Shown: positions 34,602 through 43,622 of the stretch, in pieces
Position numbering within the stretch: position 1 is the first letter of the stretch
Layout of the letters: every line of letters starts with the position of its first letter
From: Bacillus nitratireducens
Lineage (GTDB): Bacteria > Bacillota > Bacilli > Bacillales > Bacillaceae_G
Length of the DNA stretch: 64,000 bases
Direction of reading: 5' to 3'
NCBI RefSeq assembly: GCF_001884135.1
Contig: NZ_MAOC01000093.1
Span: 1 to 64,000, forward strand
Notes under the pieces: model-generated
Database searches by the model: none
The model's input: only the letters and a program-made list of their open reading frames with translations
Told to the model about the DNA's origin: nothing
Position numbers and translations under genes: made by a program

Positions 34602-35533
34602 TGATTGAAGTAGGTAAGTTACCAGTTCAAACAACAGTGTCAAAAAAGAAGAGTTTATGGGGCAGAACGAAAGATTTAAGAATAGGATTATTGTTTTTGG
34701 CGCCATCTATTTTGTTATTTTCAATTTTTCTTTTCTATCCATTGTTTAGGACGATCTACTATAGCTTTTATTTAACAGATATACACGGAGAAGCTAATCT
34801 TTTCGTTGGTTTAGAAAATTATCAATATTTATTTTCTGATCCTGCTTTCTACAAAAGTATAAAGTCAACTTTATTATTTGTTTTATATACAGTGCCTACT
34901 AGCATTGTATTCGCCTTATTTCTTGCATTAATTGCAAATGAAAAAGTAAGAGGTATTGGATTGTTCCGAGTTCTTTTTTCTTCAACGATGGGAATATCAG
35001 TAGCTGCTAGTGCAGTGATTTGGCTATTTTTATTTCATCCAAGTGTAGGGTTATTTAATAATATATTAGCCTCTATGAATCTTCCTGCAATCGCATGGTT
35101 AACGAGTCCAGAATGGGCACTGTTTTCTGTATCGGTTACAACGGTTTGGGTGAATACGGGATTTGCATTTTTAGTTATATTAGGTGGTTTACAAAATATT
35201 GATACGTCTTTATATGAGAGTGCATCTATAGATGGTGCCAGTTATTTGTATAAGCTTCGCCGTGTTACATTACCGATGCTATCACCAACTTTATTTTTTA
35301 TCGTGACAGTAACGTTAATTAGTGCGTTCCAAAGCTTTGGACAAATTGATATTTTAACGCACGGTGGACCAAATGATGCAACGAATTTAATTGTGTACTC
35401 GATTTATAAAGAAGCATTTGTGAATCATCAATTTGGAACAGCAAGTGCACAAGCGATGGTATTATTCGTTTTCATTTTTATTGCTACATTGATTCAATTC
35501 AAGTTTGCTGAGAGAAAGGTGCATTATAAATGA
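34601..35533 (+). CDS. ugpA: ABC permease, UgpA type
   Basis: A 310-aa inner-membrane permease with six membrane segments. The cytoplasmic EAA-like loop that contacts the ATPase reads ESASIDGASYLYKLRRVTLP. It starts one base inside the ugpC stop (TAATG) and overlaps ugpE by four bases, so all three are translationally coupled. Confidence 0.88.
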   Translation: MIEVGKLPVQTTVSKKKSLWGRTKDLRIGLLFLAPSILLFSIFLFYPLFRTIYYSFYLTDIHGEANLFVGLENYQYLFSDPAFYKSIKSTLLFVLYTVPTSIVFALFLALIANEKVRGIGLFRVLFSSTMGISVAASAVIWLFLFHPSVGLFNNILASMNLPAIAWLTSPEWALFSVSVTTVWVNTGFAFLVILGGLQNIDTSLYESASIDGASYLYKLRRVTLPMLSPTLFFIVTVTLISAFQSFGQIDILTHGGPNDATNLIVYSIYKEAFVNHQFGTASAQAMVLFVFIFIATLIQFKFAERKVHYK

Positions 35534-36351
35534 TCGTTAAACAGTGGAAACAAAATTTCCTATTATACATGCTGCTCATTATTAGTGCAGTAATGGTGTT
35601 TTTTCCTGTACTCTATGCGTTTTTAATAAGCTTTATGACACCAGATGATATTCAAATGAGAAGGTTATTTCCGACCCAATTTACTTTCGATAATTTTATT
35701 AATATCTTTCAAAAAGTACCGCTTTTTACATACTTGTACAACAGTTTAATTGTATCGACGATTGTTATGATTGGACAACTTATCGTATCCAGTTTAGCAG
35801 CTTATGCTTTTGTTTTTCTTCAGTTTAAAGGAAGAAACATAATTTTCTTCCTGTTTATTTCAACGATGCTTATTCCGTGGGAAGCAACGATGGTGCCGAA
35901 CTTTTTAACGATTCAAAACTTTGGTTGGATCAATAGCTTTGCTGGGATGACAGTGCCATTCTTTGCAACAGCTTTCGGTATTTTCTTACTACGTCAACAT
36001 TTTATGACACTTCCAAATGAACTGAAAGAAGCTGCTTTTATTGAAGGGATTGGAAATGTAAGGTTTTTATTCAGCGTTGTAATTCCGTATTGTAAAACGA
36101 GTTTTATTACGCTTGGAGTATATAGCTTTTTAACAACGTGGAATATGTATTTGTGGCCGCTCTTAGTAACCACTGATGAAAAAGTAAGAACGGTTCAAAT
36201 TGGTGTGAAGCAGCTTCAATCTCAAGAAGTTGCAACTGATTGGGGCAGTGTAATGGCCGGTGTTACGGTTATCGTCATTCCAACGTTGATTTTACTATTT
36301 TTAGGGCAAAAGCAATTACAACAAGGATTAACAAAAGGTGCAATTAAATAA
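35530..36351 (+). CDS. ugpE: ABC permease, UgpE type
   Basis: A 273-aa permease with six membrane segments; EAA loop KEAAFIEGIGNVRFLFSVVIP region near residue 165. Second half of the importer channel. ATGA overlap with ugpA; 27 bases before the binding-protein gene. Confidence 0.88.
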   Translation: MIVKQWKQNFLLYMLLIISAVMVFFPVLYAFLISFMTPDDIQMRRLFPTQFTFDNFINIFQKVPLFTYLYNSLIVSTIVMIGQLIVSSLAAYAFVFLQFKGRNIIFFLFISTMLIPWEATMVPNFLTIQNFGWINSFAGMTVPFFATAFGIFLLRQHFMTLPNELKEAAFIEGIGNVRFLFSVVIPYCKTSFITLGVYSFLTTWNMYLWPLLVTTDEKVRTVQIGVKQLQSQEVATDWGSVMAGVTVIVIPTLILLFLGQKQLQQGLTKGAIK

Positions 36352-36378
36352 GCATACATAGGAAAAGGTGGGATTGAG

Positions 36379-37755
36379 ATGAGTTTATTGAAAAAAAGTG
36401 CTGCTCTTTTAATGGCAGCCACAATGGCATTAACCGGGGCAGCTTGTTCAAATAGTAAAACAGTGGGGAAACCTGAAGCGCAGGCAAAAGTAGCTCCAGT
36501 TGAAAAGAATGGTGATAAAACTGTAATTCGTTTCTGGCATGCAATGGGTGGAAAAACACAAGGTGTACTAGATGGGCTTGTTGCAGACTATAATAAATCG
36601 CAGAATAAATACGAGATAAAGGCAGAGTTCCAAGGAACATACGAAGAGTCTTTAACGAAGTTTAAAACGATGTCTGCAACGAAAGAAGCGCCAGCTCTTG
36701 TTCAATCGAGTGAAATTACAACGAAGTATATGATTGATAGCAAAAAGATTACGCCTATCGATAGCTGGATTAAAAAAGATAAGTACGATACATCGAAATT
36801 AGAAAAAGCAATTACGAACTATTATTCAGTTGATGGAAAAATGTATTCTATGCCGTTTAATTCATCTACACCAGTATTAATTTATAATAAAGATGCCTTC
36901 GCAAAGGCTGGATTAGATCCAGAGAAAGCTCCGAAAACATATGCGGAGTTAAAAGAAGCAGCGAAAAAGTTAACGATTAAAGAAGGCGGAAATGTAAAGC
37001 AGTATGGATTTTCAATGCTGAATTATGGTTGGTTCTTTGAAGAATTGTTAGCGACACAAGGTGCTTTATATGTAGATAATGAAAATGGTCGTAAAGATGC
37101 TGCACAGAAAGCAGTATTTAACGGTAAAGAAGGTCAAAAAGTATTTGGGATGTTAGATGAATTAAATAAAGCTAGTGCGCTTGGAAAGTATGGAGCAAGT
37201 TGGGATGATATTCGTGCCGCGTTCCAGTCTGGACAAGTTGCTATGTATTTAGATTCTTCGGCTGGTGTTCGTGATTTAATTGATGCATCTAAGTTTAATG
37301 TAGGCGTTTCGTATATTCCGTATCCAGAAGATTCGAAACAAAACGGTGTTGTTATTGGCGGTGCATCATTATGGATGACGAATATGGTTTCAGAAGAAAC
37401 GCAACAAGGTGCTTGGGACTTTATGAAATATTTAACGAAGCCAGATGTACAAGCAAAATGGCATACAGCAACAGGATATTTCTCAATTAATCCAGATGCA
37501 TATAATGAGCCGTTAGTAAAAGATCAATACGAAAAATATCCACAGCTAAAAGTAACAGTAGAACAATTGCAAGCGACGAAGCAATCTCCAGCAACTCAAG
37601 GAGCATTAATTAGTGTATTCCCAGAATCAAGAGATGCAGTTGTAAAAGCATTAGAAGCAATGTATGACGGAAAGAATAGTAAAGAAGCTTTAGATGAAGC
37701 CGCAAAAGCAACAGATAGAGCAATTAGTATTTCAGCTCGTACGAGTCAAAAATAA
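36379..37755 (+). CDS. ugpB: ABC solute-binding lipoprotein, UgpB type
   Basis: A 458-aa extracellular lipoprotein. Signal peptide with lipobox TGAAC (C at about 23), then a family 1 solute-binding fold. WHAMGGKTQGVLDGLV near the N-terminus and the MPFNSSTPVLIYNKDAF segment resemble G3P-binding UgpB proteins, and the GlpP neighbour supports G3P or glycerophosphodiesters as substrate. AAGGTGGGA precedes the ATG. Operon ends at a strong hairpin just after the stop. Confidence 0.87.
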   Translation: MSLLKKSAALLMAATMALTGAACSNSKTVGKPEAQAKVAPVEKNGDKTVIRFWHAMGGKTQGVLDGLVADYNKSQNKYEIKAEFQGTYEESLTKFKTMSATKEAPALVQSSEITTKYMIDSKKITPIDSWIKKDKYDTSKLEKAITNYYSVDGKMYSMPFNSSTPVLIYNKDAFAKAGLDPEKAPKTYAELKEAAKKLTIKEGGNVKQYGFSMLNYGWFFEELLATQGALYVDNENGRKDAAQKAVFNGKEGQKVFGMLDELNKASALGKYGASWDDIRAAFQSGQVAMYLDSSAGVRDLIDASKFNVGVSYIPYPEDSKQNGVVIGGASLWMTNMVSEETQQGAWDFMKYLTKPDVQAKWHTATGYFSINPDAYNEPLVKDQYEKYPQLKVTVEQLQATKQSPATQGALISVFPESRDAVVKALEAMYDGKNSKEALDEAAKATDRAISISARTSQK

Positions 37756-37793
37756 GAGAAAGCCGCATCCTTTTTCAGGATGTGGCTTTCTTT
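37756..37793 (+). terminator. Terminator of the glpP-ugp operon
   Basis: AGAAAGCCGCATCC / GGATGTGGCTTTCTTT. Confidence 0.9.
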
Positions 37794-37878
37794 ATTGGGA
37801 GATAAGGGATCAAAAAAATGATGAAGTCTTATCTCTTTTATATGAGTAAAGGGTCTAGAATGAATTTTGTCCTTTTCA

Positions 37879-37962
37879 TTATTTGTTTAACTCCATTGCA
37901 ACCTGTTTCCCATTTACAAAAACCTCTGCCACCGCTACTACAACTTCCATCACTTTTTTCAT
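37879..37962 (-). CDS. 27-aa micropeptide, copy A of a dispersed pair
   Basis: Frame encoding MKKVMEVVVAVAEVFVNGKQ then VAMELNK. AAGGAG stands about nine bases before the ATG. The paralog at 48747-48830 has 22 of 27 residues identical; of 12 differing codons, 7 are synonymous and the 5 replacements are conservative, a pattern that marks coding sequence. The last 11 residues are invariant. There is no signal peptide and the Val/Ala-rich core is amphipathic or strand-forming. The promoter with upstream palindrome (38003-38068) gives a leader of about 35 nt. I know no family for it. Confidence 0.78.
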   Translation of the reverse strand: MKKVMEVVVAVAEVFVNGKQVAMELNK

Positions 37963-38002
37963 ATCTCATCTCTCCTTGTTTTTTGTTTCATTTCTTACTT
38001 TT

Positions 38003-38068
38003 AGTATAAGGAAATACAGTAATTGCAACCATCGAATTGGATGACATGAGACTTACATTGTTGTAAGG
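38003..38068 (-). promoter_or_regulatory. Micropeptide promoter (shared architecture, copy 2)
   Basis: On the minus strand: TTACAACAATGTAA (38066-38053), CGATGG starting at 38034 (19 from the palindrome end), and TATACT (38008-38003) ending 50 bases after the palindrome. No consensus -35. Followed by the 27-codon gene. Confidence 0.65.
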
Positions 38069-38162
38069 ATAATAGTTTTAGTTTGTAATAAATGTGATTC
38101 AGAAGTTTCTGTCGTTTTGAATTATAATTAGAAAGAGAATGGTTTAGAAAGAAGGGGATAAT

Positions 38163-38867
38163 ATGAAAAGAATTCTTGTTATTAGTGATATTCATGGAGA
38201 AATAGAAAAGTTCGAACAATTATTGGAAGAAGCTCACTACGATGCAAAACAGGATCAACTAATTTTGTTGGGGGATTATGTAGATCGTGGCCCGAATGCA
38301 AGTGCTGTCATTGAAAAGGTAAAAGAGTTAAAAGAAGAGGGAGCCTTCATTTTAAAGGGAAATCATGAAGATATGATGATTAAGGCGTTAACGACAGATG
38401 AGGAACGTTCATGGAACCATTGGGTAAAAAGGAATGGTGGAGATAAAACGTTATATAGCTATGGATTTGTAGAAGAAGACATTGCGGTTAAGGAGGAAAA
38501 CTTCCAAAAACCGATTTTACAATCTCATATATTAGAGGAACATGTAACGTTTATTCAAGGATTAGATCATTACATTGAAACAGAAGAGTATATCTTTGTA
38601 CATGCTGGTGTTGAGCCAATGAAACAAGTTTCTGACTCTGAACCATACACGTTAATGTGGATCCGTAATGAGTTTCATAGTGGATATAGTGGCAAAAAGT
38701 TTGTTGTATTTGGTCATACGGAAACAAAAACGCTTCATGGTAGTGAGAATTGTGGAGTATATTTTGGGAGTAATCGTATTATAGGAATTGATGGTGGTGC
38801 GGTTTATGGTGGTCAGTTAAATTGTTTAGAATTGCCGAGTAAAAAGGTGTATGTAGTAAAAAATTGA
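38163..38867 (+). CDS. Metallophosphatase of the PPP (PrpE/ApaH-like) family
   Basis: A 234-aa calcineurin-like phosphatase. PPP signature motifs are intact: ISDIHGE (residues 7-13), LGDYVDRGPNA (about 37) and KGNHEDMM (about 64), with later metal-binding His in VHAGV and FGHTET. Members hydrolyse phosphoserine/threonine or dinucleoside polyphosphates; sequence does not decide. AAGGGG precedes the ATG. Stand-alone gene with its own terminator. Confidence 0.87.
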   Translation: MKRILVISDIHGEIEKFEQLLEEAHYDAKQDQLILLGDYVDRGPNASAVIEKVKELKEEGAFILKGNHEDMMIKALTTDEERSWNHWVKRNGGDKTLYSYGFVEEDIAVKEENFQKPILQSHILEEHVTFIQGLDHYIETEEYIFVHAGVEPMKQVSDSEPYTLMWIRNEFHSGYSGKKFVVFGHTETKTLHGSENCGVYFGSNRIIGIDGGAVYGGQLNCLELPSKKVYVVKN

Positions 38868-38903
38868 AAGGGATAAGGGAAATCTTATTTCTTTCAATTT
38901 TTT
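38858..38903 (+). terminator. Terminator of the phosphatase gene
   Basis: AAAAATTGAAAG...CTTTCAATTTTT, loop of about 20 bases, T-rich tail; overlaps the stop. Confidence 0.75.
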
Positions 38904-39017
38904 ATTAAGCAAAATTTAAGGGAGAGCTTTTATAATAAATCTTCCAAATTTTATATCGAGAAAAACGTTAAAATGTAATTATAAATAGAATTGAACTATA
39001 TGGTGGAAGGTGAGAAT

Positions 39018-39689
39018 ATGCGCTTACTTGTAGTAGAAGATAATGCTGCTTTATTGGAGTCTATCGTACAAATTTTACGCGATGAATTTGAAGTGGACAC
39101 GGCAATCAATGGGGAAGATGGCTTGTTTTTGGCATTACAAAATATATATGATGCAATACTACTTGATGTCATGATGCCAGAAATGGATGGATTTGAAGTT
39201 ATTCAAAAAATACGAGATGAGAAGATTGAAACGCCAGTTTTATTTTTAACAGCAAAAGATTCTTTGGAGGATCGAGTAAAAGGGTTAGATTTTGGCGGAG
39301 ATGATTATCTCGTTAAGCCATTTCAAGCGCCGGAATTAAAAGCGAGAATTCGTGCTTTATTACGACGAAGTGGTAGTTTAACAACAAAGCAGACAATTCG
39401 TTATAAAGGGATTGAACTGTTTGGAAAAGATAAAGATGCACAAGTAGATGGACAAGCAATTAAGCTGACTTTAAAACAGTATGAACTTCTAGAGTACCTC
39501 ATTCAAAATAGCGGTAAGATTTTAATGCGTGAACAAATTTTTGATCGTGTTTGGGGATTTGATTCGGATACAACAGTAGCCATAGTAGAAGTGTATGTTC
39601 ATCATTTACGTAAAAAATTAGAACCATTCGGTTATCAGAAAGATATTCAAACTGTTCGTGGTATTGGATATATATTAAAAGAACAATGA
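39018..39689 (+). CDS. OmpR-family response regulator
   Basis: A 223-aa regulator. Receiver domain (about 1-118) with acidic pocket EDN, phospho-Asp in LLDVMMPEMDG and the conserved Lys in LVKPFQ; winged-helix DNA-binding domain (about 125-222). Start at ATG 39018, where the family begins MRLLVVED and GAAGGTGAG lies upstream; an ATG nine codons earlier is unlikely. Overlaps the kinase gene by four bases. Target unknown; the secreted repeat protein and C39-like protease genes follow immediately. Confidence 0.88.
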   Translation: MRLLVVEDNAALLESIVQILRDEFEVDTAINGEDGLFLALQNIYDAILLDVMMPEMDGFEVIQKIRDEKIETPVLFLTAKDSLEDRVKGLDFGGDDYLVKPFQAPELKARIRALLRRSGSLTTKQTIRYKGIELFGKDKDAQVDGQAIKLTLKQYELLEYLIQNSGKILMREQIFDRVWGFDSDTTVAIVEVYVHHLRKKLEPFGYQKDIQTVRGIGYILKEQ

Positions 39690-40936
39690 AAAAGGGAAGT
39701 ATGTTTCAAAAAACACGCATTCGTTTGACTATAGTAAATTCATTAGTTTTCATCGTATTAATTGGGGTATTAGGCAGTATAATTTATTTATACACATATA
39801 ATCGAATTTATGGTGCAGTAGATAAATCATTTGAAAAAATAATTGAATATAAAGATGGGGTTAAATCTAAGAATCCTCCAAAGGGAGGCATGAAAAATAT
39901 TCAAATTGGGGATCCAAGAGTCATGAAGTTGTTCTGGAAAGGAAATACAATCTCAATGGATGAGAAAAACCCTAGATTTTTCTCTATTTTTACAGAGAAT
40001 ATTCCAGCTTTTGCGCCAAAGAAATTAGGAGTTCTTCAGGATATAGAAGTAAAGGGGCATTATTTCAGAACATTAGCGTTTCAGGATGATGGACAAATTG
40101 TGCAAATCGTACGCGATACAACAGCCGAAAAAGAAATGATAAATACTTTATTTTTAATTCTCGTTATAGGTTGCAGCATAGGAAGTCTATGTGCAATAGG
40201 AATCGGCTTTTTCCTAGCGGGGAGAGCACTCATACCGATTCAAAATTCATGGGAGAAACAGCAGCAGTTCGTTTCGGATGCATCGCATGAATTAAGAACA
40301 CCACTTGCGGTTATTCAATCAAAAACAGATGTATTATTCCAGTCACCATCTGCAACGATAGAAGAAAAGGCGATGGATATTTCTACAATTTCAAAGGAAT
40401 GTAGACGGCTATCAAAACTAGTTAGCAATTTATTATTGTTAGCACGTTCGGATTCTAATCAAATCGAGATGGATAAGAAAACATTTGAAGTGGATAAATT
40501 GTTAGAAGAAATAGTAGATCCATATAAAGAGATTGCTTCTTATCAAGAAAAAGAGATGATATTAAAAGTAGAACGTGACATATCGTTTATTGGCGATAGA
40601 GAGAGAATTCATCAATTGATGGTCATATTGCTAGATAATGCAATGAAGTATACGAATGAAGGTGGACATATTCAAATTACTTGTATACAAACGAGTAGTT
40701 CGATTCGCATACAAGTGAAGGATAACGGGATAGGAGTTAAAGAAGTGGATATTCCAAAGTTATTTGATCGTTTTTATCAAGGAGATAAAGCAAGAAGTCC
40801 ATCAGAAGGAGCGGGGTTAGGTCTTTCAATCGCTAATTGGATTGTAGAAAAGCATTATGGAAAAATATCGGTAGAGAGCAAATGGGGAGAAGGAACTTGT
40901 TTTGAAGTGATTTTCCCAAAAAATCAAAGATTATAA
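39686..40936 (+). CDS. Sensor histidine kinase
   Basis: A 416-aa membrane kinase. Two membrane segments (about 12-35 and 155-180) flank a sensor of about 115 residues. Phosphoacceptor motif SHELRTPLAV, N-box DNAMKYT, G1 DNGIGV and G2 GAGLGLSIANWIV are all intact. Partner of the regulator at 39018. The sensor shows no named domain. Ends at a strong terminator. Confidence 0.88.
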   Translation: MKKGSMFQKTRIRLTIVNSLVFIVLIGVLGSIIYLYTYNRIYGAVDKSFEKIIEYKDGVKSKNPPKGGMKNIQIGDPRVMKLFWKGNTISMDEKNPRFFSIFTENIPAFAPKKLGVLQDIEVKGHYFRTLAFQDDGQIVQIVRDTTAEKEMINTLFLILVIGCSIGSLCAIGIGFFLAGRALIPIQNSWEKQQQFVSDASHELRTPLAVIQSKTDVLFQSPSATIEEKAMDISTISKECRRLSKLVSNLLLLARSDSNQIEMDKKTFEVDKLLEEIVDPYKEIASYQEKEMILKVERDISFIGDRERIHQLMVILLDNAMKYTNEGGHIQITCIQTSSSIRIQVKDNGIGVKEVDIPKLFDRFYQGDKARSPSEGAGLGLSIANWIVEKHYGKISVESKWGEGTCFEVIFPKNQRL

Positions 40937-40977
40937 GTGAGAAGACGACCTTGTTTTTACAAGGTCGTCTTTTTTTA
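40937..40977 (+). terminator. Terminator of the two-component operon
   Basis: AGACGACCTTG / CAAGGTCGTCT followed by TTTTTT. Confidence 0.9.
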
Positions 40978-41172
40978 AGGGAAAGTTAAGAAACAACTTG
41001 TATCATGTATTACATCATGGAAACTTGTAATAGAAAGAGATGTTGGAGTAGATATTTTTGGATGAATTAGATGAATCATACTGTTATTTTTAACGGTGAT
41101 GAAGTTGATGTATAGTATTAAAAAAATTATGGGAAAGCTGGAAAAAGAAAGTGTGAGAGGGAGGAAGAAGTC

Positions 41173-41994
41173 TTGAAAAAGAAAATGATGACGGTATTCA
41201 CTATTGGAGTAATGAGTGTAAGTATATTAGGGGGGGCCTCTCCTTCTGGAACACCAAAAGGAAAGATCGATTACACGCAGCGTAGTAAAGAACAATTAAA
41301 TGATGGGAAAATACATGCAATGCATACAGAAGAAAAAGCGGAAAAATTAGGAATTGAAACGGATGGGAAAGAACAAATTACGTTAGAAAAGGAAATTCAT
41401 GAAACGGAAGTAGGAAGAGAAGCAGAAAAATTAGGTATCTCGGTAGAAGGAAAAGATGTTGGAATTCTTTCAGAAGAAATTTATGAAACAAAAGTGAGGC
41501 AAGAAGCGTTAAAACTAGGAATATCTATAGAGAATACGTCGATTGTAAGTTTAATTGATCAAATTAATAAGATTAAAATTAATAATGAAGCAGAAAAGCT
41601 TGGTGTTTCAATTGAAGGAAAAGAAGTAGAAGAAATTGAGGAAGAAATCTATGGAACGAAAGTTAGAGAAGAGGCAGAAAAGCTAGGTATTGCTCAACAA
41701 GGAAAAGAGATGGAAGAGTTAGCGCAAGAAGTGTACGAACAAAAAGTGCAGGAAGAAGCAAAAAAATATCATATTGATTTATATGGCAAAGATATATATC
41801 AAGTATTAAGAGAAATCAATGAGCAAAAGGTAATAGAAATAGCAGATGAGCTGGATATGGATAGAGCGAATTTGAATATTCAAGATTTGGCGGAGAAGAT
41901 AAATCTTGAACAACCTGAAAAGGGAAAAGAGCTTAAGTTTATTCCTATGGTTCAAACAGATGCTGATGCGTTTTATTCGTATTTAACGAATTAA
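41173..41994 (+). CDS. Secreted protein of tandem 32-residue EAEKLGI repeats
   Basis: A 273-aa protein starting at TTG 41173 (GAGGGAGGAAG upstream). Signal peptide (about 1-25, SILGGAS). The rest is about six or seven tandem repeats of roughly 32 residues, with core REAEKLGISVEGKDV then EEIYETKV, predicted helical and strongly acidic/basic. The last repeats drift (KKYHIDLYGKDIYQVLREIN). I do not know a family with a function. It ends seven bases before the C39-like protease gene, so the two are one operon and may act together outside the cell. Confidence 0.72.
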   Translation: MKKKMMTVFTIGVMSVSILGGASPSGTPKGKIDYTQRSKEQLNDGKIHAMHTEEKAEKLGIETDGKEQITLEKEIHETEVGREAEKLGISVEGKDVGILSEEIYETKVRQEALKLGISIENTSIVSLIDQINKIKINNEAEKLGVSIEGKEVEEIEEEIYGTKVREEAEKLGIAQQGKEMEELAQEVYEQKVQEEAKKYHIDLYGKDIYQVLREINEQKVIEIADELDMDRANLNIQDLAEKINLEQPEKGKELKFIPMVQTDADAFYSYLTN

Positions 41995-42001
41995 AAAGGG
42001 C

Positions 42002-42766
42002 GTGAGGGTGATACGAAAATGGAAGTGGTATATATGTATGACCGTACTTTGTATAGGGATATGGGGTGCATATACAAATGGAATTACAAAGTATGTGGAG
42101 AAAGTAAAGGGGTTACTATTTTCAAGTATACAAAGTCAAAAACGAACAGAGTTTAGTAATAACGATGAAAAAGTCATGTTATCAAATGTGCCTTTAATTC
42201 AACAATTACCAGAGTTAGATAGAGGCTGCGAAGTAACAAGTTTAGCGATGATGTTACAATATGCGGGTGTTTCTGTAGATAAGATGAAATTAGCGAGTGA
42301 CATCAAAAAGGTAAATTTTTTAGACGATGGTGTAAGAGGAAATCCGAATGAAGGATTTGTGGGGAACATTTATACGTTTTCTGAATCGGGATATGGTGTA
42401 TATCATGGACCACTTTTTCAATTAGCGAAAAAATATTTACCGAATGAAGCTGTGGACTTAACAGGGAAGAGTATTGAAGAACTTTATAAGAGTGTAAGTA
42501 ATGGGCAACCGGTAGTAATGATTACGAATGCAACATATGCACCGCTAGATGAGGATGAATTCATTATATGGGAAACAAATGGTGGAGATGTTTCTATTAC
42601 TTATAATGAACATTGTGTTGTTCTTGTTGGATATGATAAGGAGTCTGTATATATTCAAGATCCACTTAACGAAAGCCCGAATATCAGTGTATCGAGAGAA
42701 AATTTTGAAAAGGCGTGGGTACAAATGGGGAGCCAAGCGATTAGTTATGTGAAAAGTTCAAAATAA
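42002..42766 (+). CDS. C39-like cysteine peptidase family protein
   Basis: A protein of about 254 aa with an N-terminal membrane anchor or signal (about 8-25) and a peptidase_C39_2 domain (about 60-250). The papain-like triad is present: C76 in LDRGCEVTSLAM, H204 in NEHCVVLVGYD and D220 in IQDPL. Likely an extracytoplasmic protease; substrate unknown. Start uncertain: GTG 42002 or GTG 42008, the latter better spaced from AAAAGG. Directly follows the repeat protein gene. Confidence 0.75.
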   Translation: MRVIRKWKWYICMTVLCIGIWGAYTNGITKYVEKVKGLLFSSIQSQKRTEFSNNDEKVMLSNVPLIQQLPELDRGCEVTSLAMMLQYAGVSVDKMKLASDIKKVNFLDDGVRGNPNEGFVGNIYTFSESGYGVYHGPLFQLAKKYLPNEAVDLTGKSIEELYKSVSNGQPVVMITNATYAPLDEDEFIIWETNGGDVSITYNEHCVVLVGYDKESVYIQDPLNESPNISVSRENFEKAWVQMGSQAISYVKSSK

Positions 42767-42784
42767 ATTAGGGGGAAAAGGGGT

Positions 42785-43312
42785 ATGGATCTAGGAATAA
42801 TGGGTGACGAAATTAAGTTAGTGAGTTATACAGATGAGTGGAAAAAAGAATTTTCTAAAGTGAAACATGAAATACAAGAAAGTATGCATATAGAGGCGAA
42901 TCGTATTGAGCACATTGGCAGTACGGCTATTGAAGGTATGGTATCCAAGCCAATTATAGACATATTAGTAGCTGTAGATGATTTAAATGCAGTAGGGAAA
43001 TCTATTATAGATGGTTTTAAATCTATAGGATTTTTACGATTAAAGGTGGAGCGACCTGGTGAAATTATCTTTGCAAAGTTTACTGATCCTTCTTTTCAAA
43101 AACGTACACATTATATTCATTTAGTAGAGTATGAAAAGGGGATTTGGAATAATTTAATCTTCTTCAGAGATTATTTGAATGCCAATGAGGAAGCGAAAGT
43201 GGAGTACAAAAATTTTAAATTAGATTATGCTAAGAAGCATTCGGTCGGGATAAAGAAGTACACGGATCATAAAGAAAGTTTTGTGAAAGGTGTTTTTAAG
43301 AAGCGAAAATGA
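42785..43312 (+). CDS. GrpB (UPF0157) family protein
   Basis: A 175-aa member of the GrpB/UPF0157 nucleotidyltransferase-like family. The motif IEHIGSTAIEGMVSKPIIDI (about 41-60) resembles the polymerase-beta active site. Cellular role unknown. AAAAGGGG precedes the ATG; an internal ATG at 42800 is also possible. Nineteen bases after the C39-like gene, so it may share the transcript. Confidence 0.82.
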   Translation: MDLGIMGDEIKLVSYTDEWKKEFSKVKHEIQESMHIEANRIEHIGSTAIEGMVSKPIIDILVAVDDLNAVGKSIIDGFKSIGFLRLKVERPGEIIFAKFTDPSFQKRTHYIHLVEYEKGIWNNLIFFRDYLNANEEAKVEYKNFKLDYAKKHSVGIKKYTDHKESFVKGVFKKRK

Positions 43313-43316
43313 TATG

Positions 43317-43353
43317 AAACAAGAGAACTTCTATATGGGGTTCTCTTATTTTG
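43317..43353 (+). terminator. Terminator of the GrpB gene
   Basis: AAGAGAACTTC...GGGTTCTCTT with T-rich tail. Confidence 0.75.
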
Positions 43354-43622
43354 TAAGTTAATCTTTTTAAAAATAACTAAATATGCAAAAATGCATAATT
43401 GAGCAAAATAATACATGTTATTATTATGTATTGTTTTCTAAGTTGTTGAAATAACGAAGAGTGCAGCGGCTGTAGAAAAATAAGTTAATTTGATGGAAGA
43501 AGAAAAGAACTATAAGAAATGACTAGTACATTTAAAGTATAATAACAGCAAATATAAGTAAGGTGAAAATGATACCACCTTACTTATTATTCTATTTAAT
43601 AACTAGGGGAGCTATTGAAGGA
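43354..43622. other. AT-rich upstream region of malK
   Basis: About 270 bases with no gene. TATGCAAAAATGCATA (43382-43397) is an inverted repeat that could bind a regulator. The malK promoter presumably lies here but cannot be pinned down. Confidence 0.35.

Noticed and set aside
37818-38009. 63-codon plus-strand frame over the micropeptide gene
   Set aside because: Antisense to the conserved 27-codon gene; no good ribosome site and not preserved in the paralogous copy.
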